In this document: positions 7,167 through 11,725 of the stretch, one piece after another
Numbering within the stretch: the first letter of the stretch is position 1
Layout: every line of letters starts with the position of its first letter
Assembly: GCA_002751075.1 (NCBI GenBank)
Contig: NAOQ01000856.1
Location: 2,709 to 14,433, forward strand
Length of the DNA stretch: 11,725 nucleotides
Origin: Ichthyophonus hoferi
Lineage: Eukaryota > Opisthokonta > Ichthyosporea > Ichthyophonida > Ichthyophonidae
Reading direction: 5' to 3'
Notes under the pieces: generated by a model
What the model was told of the DNA's origin: nothing
The model's input: the letters and a program-made list of their open reading frames with translations, nothing else
Databases searched by the model: none
Translations under genes and position numbers: made by a program

Positions 7167-10100
7167 ATGAGTTTTGACCTTGAAGCTGAACGTGCTAAAC
7201 GTCCAAGTGAAGACGAGGAAGAGAATGCCAATAGCAAGAGGATAGGTCTAGGAGGGGAGGATGAGGTAAGAGGGAGGGGAATTGGATCATGCTCTGTTTT
7301 GTTCTTAGCTGGTTGGGTTTTCTTAGTAGTTTGTCTGTTTCCTGGTTTGCAGATAGGCTTGTATTTCTTGTATTTCTATCTATTTGATAATACTGAAGCT
7401 ATTTTAATCAATTTATGGAGCCCGATTAATAGTACGTTGTATAAGCTTGGCCGTAGTTATAGTGTTCTACTCTATATATATTGCATGTTGTTTCCTTTCG
7501 GTGTATCCCTCTCTCTCTGTTTTTAGAGCATTGTCTCTATTAAACACGGAACATCATCTACCTTCTGTGCAAAGCGTAGTTTGATTTTCCATTTGTATTA
7601 CCAGGAATAATAAAGTATGACATGCTCCAAACTTATAAATTTTTCTATTATAACTTTAATATGATTAATGTTGAGGTACACTATAGCCAAATATTCCACC
7701 GGTCTGCATTATCATTTATTACATACATGTTTTTTTTTTTTTCTCTTGTTTTCATTTTCATTTTCATCGCTATTATGTTATTATTTTTAGTCTTTCATAC
7801 TAAACCTCTAACCCTACTCTTGTTGAAACAAACCACACATATATTAATGCTATAATATGTTTATAATGTATTATACTATATTTATCACAGACTCCTATTC
7901 CAGTGAATATTGTTGATAATGATGCTGTAGCTGTGGCTGGAAATAACTTGCCTCAGGAACGCTTAACCTTGAAAGCACTTCTTCAGAGCAAAGATGTTGG
8001 TGCCCTCATTGGAAAAGGTATAGTGAAATATGTATTTATACAATGATACATTATATATATATATGGTTACAAGCTTATTTGTTTTATACTCGCACACGTT
8101 ACATACACTCCTTCTCCCTAGTGAGCAATACTATTATAATACAATAATAATACAATAATCATAATAAAAATTATAAACATATATGTCAAAAAATTACTCT
8201 GTTAAACCATGAATATTTAGTTAATTTAGGTATATCTTCATATATATAACTATAATCATTTAATATCACTATTATATATGCGCCACAATATTAAAATACT
8301 ATTTTAGTGGGCATCCAACGAGGAACTTAGGAGGTAAATGCTAACATTAGCCTTGATAACAGTAGTTTGTCAAAAGAATTATGGTTGGAGTGGCAGAGTA
8401 GAGTTTTTTTTTTTTTTGGTTTAAGGATTCCTCATCTGCAATCACACTCAAATGTAAAAATAGTTATTATGACCATAGTGATGGTGTGGAATATTATTTC
8501 TAATGTAAGATAAGATTATATGATAGTATAATATAGTATACTATAATATGTTTTTGTTGAAGATAGCTTAATTCCATTATTTGCTTGCAGTTGACCCTTA
8601 ATAATATAGTATATATACATAATAATAATAATAATGATAATAATAATATTATTATTCTTGCTATTCCTATTATTATTATTATTATTATTACTACTACTAT
8701 TATTACTATTCTTTTTCTTATTTTTATTCTTATTCTTATTCTCATTCTCATTCTTATTTATGGTACACTACATTATATTACCCTGTAATATTACATACAT
8801 ACATACATACAACTTTCTTATGTCATTTACTACTATTCTAGTCATGCATCCTGTTAATTGAGACTTGAGACATTTGTAAACCCGCTTTTGGGAGTATAAT
8901 GGGACCACGTCGATTAGCACTTTCATTGATTTTGAAACAGAAAAATATTACGTATGTTTTGATGATGGTAAGGAATATGGGTTGAATAGACCTTAATTGG
9001 AGTAGAGACCAAGGGCCAATCATTGATAGGATTGCTAATGAATATTAATTATAGAAAAGTCTGGTGGTTGGCTAGCTGGTTAGATATTATAAATGGATGA
9101 TAGGATTAGAATATAATCTGTGTAGTATATATGTTTTTCTCTTAATTACCACATACAATTCTTATCATTTCTCGTAGGTATTATATTATTTGAAGAGAGT
9201 TATCTCTCTATTTTAAATTATTAAAGAGTAAGCCTGGTTGGCTTATTTTCTTTCCTATACTCTAACATTTTAACAACCTATCATAGGTGGTCTAATTATC
9301 AAGTCTATTCGCGAAGCAACCAATTGCCGTGTAATTATTTCCGAGTCAACACCCAATACAAATGAACGGATTTTAACCGTTTTGGGAGCACCTACCTCTG
9401 TAGCAGAGGCATATGGTCAAATCGCTGTGCGACTTCAGAATGTAAAGTATATAGTAGACCAATTACATTGCCGTATACTATTATATATTATAGAGTACTA
9501 TATGGTTTACTATTTTACTATTATCTCTCGATATAAAGTAACAATCTCGTGGTTTCTCTATTATCCTTTTATATATCTATATTATAGTTTTAGGTTATAG
9601 TTATATCTATCCCTTCTACAGGTTCTATTGGATATTGCAGTCATTATTATTATTGTTATTATTATTACTATTACTATTACCATTTACCTACCTATATCCT
9701 ATGTATGACCTGCACATTTCTTATTCTTTTGCTCCACCAATAGGAAGCCTCCACTGCCGAGCCTCCATCTAATCAGCTAACAATAAACCTGTTAGTTGCT
9801 AACTCACAAATAGGCCCCCTGATTGGCAAAGGTATTTTATAGTGACATTCTATTGGTTAATTATAACCTGGATAACTTGACTGGGTAGTTCTACTTAAAT
9901 ATCGCCTGTTATATGCTTAGTATATTATTGGCCTATCATATTATAACCTTTCCATTATCACTGTGGGATCTCTCCATTGATCTAACAGATATACCAAATA
10001 GGATAAAATGCATAGCAATGATATAGAGCCAATCATATCATACCATTCCCAGTATCACTATGTATGATATATACACCTAACTAATTTAAGTGGTTATTAT

Positions 10101-10795
10101 TACGTACGGGCTAAGATATAGTTCTAGCATATCCTTCCTGTAACTTATAGCAATGATACATAACCAATTATATTCATCAGGGGGTAGCAAGATTAAAGAA
10201 ATCAGAGAGGTTACCAATGCTCATCTCTCTGTTGCTAGCGAACCTCTTCCTGGATCTACTGAGAGATCAGTAGCTGTGTCAGGGAATGTAGATGCTGTTG
10301 CTATGGCGATTGCTACCATTGCTGCAATCGTTTTTAATGTATGTTGTTGATGTTGGTGTTGTTTTTGTTGCTTGTTTTTTAATATTTTATACCTAGTTAA
10401 AGTTCTATTATCATTGGCCATTGGGTTGTGCTGCCAGATCACCACATGTGCAATGGTATCATCTTTCTGATTTCTACGGTGAGAGTAACCGCCGATAATA
10501 CTAAAAAAGGAAGATAATGACGTTTAAGGGTTGGCTATGGCGAAATAGGGCAGGTATTATCATTGGTCTAATAGTTAGTGTTGTAGTTGTATCGGATAGG
10601 GTGTGATTGAAGCCAATAGGTTAAGAATATATATATATATATAATAGATAGAGACAGAGAAGCATGTTGTACACTTTGTGGTATATTATCTGAATTTCTG
10701 TTAACCCACCCCCCACCCACCACCTATAGAATCCCCCCAAGGGTCCTGTAGTTCCCTTCCGTCCTCAGGCACGCCTGGAACATATGAACATGATG
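7167..10795 (+). CDS. Poly(C)-binding KH protein, PCBP/hnRNP K family (5' part, six coding exons)
   Basis: Exons 7167-7265, 7891-8017, 9287-9441, 9744-9831, 10181-10338 and 10730-10795 splice at GT/AG sites into one open frame of 231 residues that continues past the window. Residues 11-25 (KRPSEDEEENANSKR) resemble the bipartite nuclear signal of hnRNP K. KH1 spans about 58-127, with LTLKALLQSKDVG (compare hnRNP K ILLQSKNAG) and GXXG loop GKGG at 74-77. KH2 spans about 138-209, with LIGKGGSKIKEIRE, loop 155-158, and LPGSTER as in PCBP KH2. The linker NPPKGPVVPFRP matches the PCBP SPPKGVTIPYRP. Family members bind C-rich RNA and DNA in nucleus and cytoplasm and act in splicing, stability and translation; a third KH domain is expected downstream. 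ATG 7167 is chosen because it directly precedes the NLS region. Introns fall at the same position in both KH loops (phase 1) and after both KH domains (phase 0). Confidence 0.88.
7266..7890 (+). other. KH-gene intron 1
   Basis: A 625-base phase-0 intron from GTAAGA to TTTATCACAG. Open frames here are only read-through of exon 1 or low-complexity T-rich translation. It contains a T11 run at about 7730. No gene is seen. Confidence 0.85.
8621..8758. repeat. Compound microsatellite (AAT)n-(ATT)n-(TTATTC)n
   Basis: An AAT run (8621-8648) is followed by ATT runs (8649-8658 and 8669-8690), so the two halves are complementary and can fold into a long AT hairpin. The run then shifts to TTCTTA/TTCTCA hexamers up to about 8758. 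It lies within KH-gene intron 2. Confidence 0.95.
8793..8810. repeat. (CATA)n microsatellite
   Basis: Four and a half uninterrupted CATA units just after the compound microsatellite, within KH-gene intron 2. Confidence 0.95.
9442..9743 (+). other. KH-gene intron 3
   Basis: A 302-base phase-0 intron directly after KH1, from GTAAAG to CACCAATAG. It contains an ATT/ATTACT microsatellite at 9642-9680. A CTACAG at about 9620 looks like an acceptor but is followed by no usable donor. Confidence 0.85.
9642..9680. repeat. (ATT)n/(ATTACT)n microsatellite
   Basis: ATT units grade into ATTACT units, the same motif as the array at the left edge of the window. It lies in KH-gene intron 3. Confidence 0.9.
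9832..10180 (+). other. KH-gene intron 4 (interrupts the KH2 GXXG loop)
   Basis: A 349-base phase-1 intron from GTATTT to TTCATCAG, at the position equivalent to intron 2 in KH1. No repeat or gene stands out inside. Confidence 0.87.
10339..10729 (+). other. KH-gene intron 5, with C-rich acceptor
   Basis: A 391-base phase-0 intron directly after KH2, from GTATGT to CACCTATAG. Its acceptor tract is unusually C-rich (10704-10724). It holds a TA run (10626-10643) and a possible stop-containing cryptic exon at 10438-10478. Confidence 0.85.
10704..10724 (+). promoter_or_regulatory. C-rich splice-acceptor tract, possible PCBP/hnRNP K binding site
   Basis: The tract before exon 6 is almost only C with single A interruptions, and the exon itself opens with a C6 run (10733-10738). 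The other acceptors in this window are T-rich. Since the gene encodes a poly(C)-binding protein, feedback on its own splicing is a natural hypothesis; it is inference, not shown. Confidence 0.45.
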
Positions 10796-11036
10796 GTAGG
10801 TCTATTTGTTATATCTTCACTAATATTGTTTGTATTTTATTTATCTTAGTTATTAACATATTATTCTCTTTCTTTTAAAATATATAATATACGGGAATAG
10901 AGGTAGATCAGTAGATAAATATGAACGTATAGGAGCCAGTTAAGATTCAGAATTAATAAATTAAATGGATGTATAATTTTAATTTTAAATCGAAAGTAAG
11001 AAACAGAAAAATACAATATAATCACAACTAGGAATG

Positions 11037-11073
11037 ATCACGTGGTTCTGCAGGGATAGGGGAACCAATAGCA
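11037..11073. promoter_or_regulatory. Second CCAAT plus CACGTG cluster
   Basis: ATCACGTGGTT (11037-11047) and AACCAATAGCA (11063-11073) are 11-base words also found exactly upstream of the KH gene, the E-box word there in the opposite orientation. This could be an alternative promoter within the KH gene or the promoter of a gene to the right. No start codon or exon can be assigned. Confidence 0.35.
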
Positions 11074-11214
11074 TGTCTCCCCCATATATATATATATATA
11101 TATACGTAATAACTAACGAGATCTGTATATTATGGTAGTGTATCATATCCGGTTAGAAATTCTACCAAATTAATCCATCCATCTGCTATATCTAGAAGTA
11201 ATAAAAGCATACAA

Positions 11215-11705
11215 CCAGTGGAACTGACTGGATATATTGCATTCGATCGTTTTACCATACTTTTAATTGCAATCATTATATTGTAAAAAAATTAAATACC
11301 AATGAGATGCACTGTATAGGCTAGGTCAACAGGTATCATCTGTTTCTTTTAACCCTGCACCTTAGAATATCTTTAAACGATCTTTCTTATATTATGTTTT
11401 ATTATTTTTGGTATCAATTTTTGTTTTACAATAAACAAGTAATAGATAAATGCTATAAAACTACGTATTGTCTATTTTATTATTTTATGTGTGATACCAG
11501 CTTACCGCCAGTGTTACATGCATGCATACATAGTCTATTTAACAGATACGTATAGCTATTAGTCTCATGTTTGCGTTCTCATTCTCCAACTCAATAAGTC
11601 AAGAAACAGTAACAGATATAATTAATTGACTATCACTTTATAATAGTAACGGATGAATTTAATTAGCCAATTATTTAAATACTAGTAGCCAGTAGAACTG
11701 GCTAG
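11215..11705. repeat. Pair of palindromic direct repeats
   Basis: Seventeen-base words starting CCAGT at 11215-11231 and 11689-11705 match at 14 positions (consensus CCAGTRGAACTGRCTRG). The first forms CCAGT/ACTGG arms; the second lies in AGCCAGT-AGA-ACTGGCT. They might be ends of a small element of about 490 bases, but no target duplication is evident. Confidence 0.4.
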
Positions 11706-11725
11706 TCAATATTTTATAGAATGCT

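Larger units (their letters stand above)
8018..9286 (+). other. KH-gene intron 2 (interrupts the KH1 GXXG loop)
   Basis: A 1,269-base phase-1 intron from GTATAG to TATCATAG. It holds the compound microsatellite at 8621-8758, a (CATA)n run and two short splice-site-flanked segments (8308-8333 and 8941-8967) that could be cryptic exons. The open frames on both strands around 8500-8860 are translations of simple repeats, not genes. Confidence 0.85.
10796..11725 (+). other. Probable KH-gene intron 6 (runs off the window)
   Basis: Exon 6 ends at a GTAGGT donor, and no in-frame downstream KH3 exon is visible in the remaining 930 bases. The stretch holds a TA run (11084-11104), a second CCAAT plus CACGTG cluster (11037-11073) and a pair of direct repeats near 11215 and 11689. 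The E-box cluster raises the possibility of an internal or neighbouring promoter. Confidence 0.6.

Noticed and set aside
8500-8861. Overlapping open frames on both strands rich in Ile, Leu, Arg or Phe
   Set aside because: They translate the AAT/ATT and TTATTC microsatellite and lie within a confidently placed intron.
11048-11083. Possible next KH-gene exon after TTCTGCAG
   Set aside because: Entered in phase 0 from exon 6 it meets TAG at its second codon and has no KH3 similarity.

Overview
The window is AT-rich, intron-rich eukaryotic nuclear DNA with abundant microsatellites and short inverted-repeat transposons. Two spliced genes give clear protein matches: the 3' end of a cyclophilin H (PPIH) gene and the 5' part of a poly(C)-binding KH protein of the PCBP/hnRNP K family. 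The KH protein has an hnRNP K-like bipartite nuclear signal and a PCBP-like 'PPKG..PF/YRP' tail after KH2, which points to an opisthokont. The long AT-rich introns and compact gene spacing would fit an early-branching animal such as a demosponge, but an AT-rich fungus cannot be excluded from this sequence alone.

Layout (all recognised genes on +). 1-930: intron and the last two coding exons of PPIH, with a poly(A) signal overlapping the stop codon. 936-3238: intergenic DNA holding two copies of one TA-flanked inverted-repeat (MITE) family (1093-1463 and 2323-2559), small direct repeats, and a 178-base-period tandem duplication (2852-3191) whose units each carry a hairpin. 3239-4243: one uninterrupted 334-residue ORF that I recognise as a free-standing VTC (polyphosphate polymerase) domain with the catalytic residues in place. 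4244-about 6880: gene-poor intergenic DNA with a short tandem palindromic repeat just after the VTC gene. About 6890-7166: probable promoter and 5' UTR of the KH gene. 7167-10795: six coding exons encoding the NLS, KH1, KH2 and the start of the linker. 10796-11725: probably its sixth intron, or the start of something else.

PPIH acts with the U4/U6.U5 tri-snRNP and PCBP/hnRNP K proteins act in RNA processing, but nothing shows that they are co-regulated here; they look like ordinary neighbours. The odd member is the VTC gene: intronless between intron-rich genes, lacking the SPX and membrane domains of yeast VTC subunits, and belonging to a family generally regarded as absent from animals. It is the best candidate for something undescribed. 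Second in interest are the KH gene's architecture (introns at the same codon position in both KH GXXG loops) and a C-rich splice-acceptor tract that could be bound by the gene's own product.
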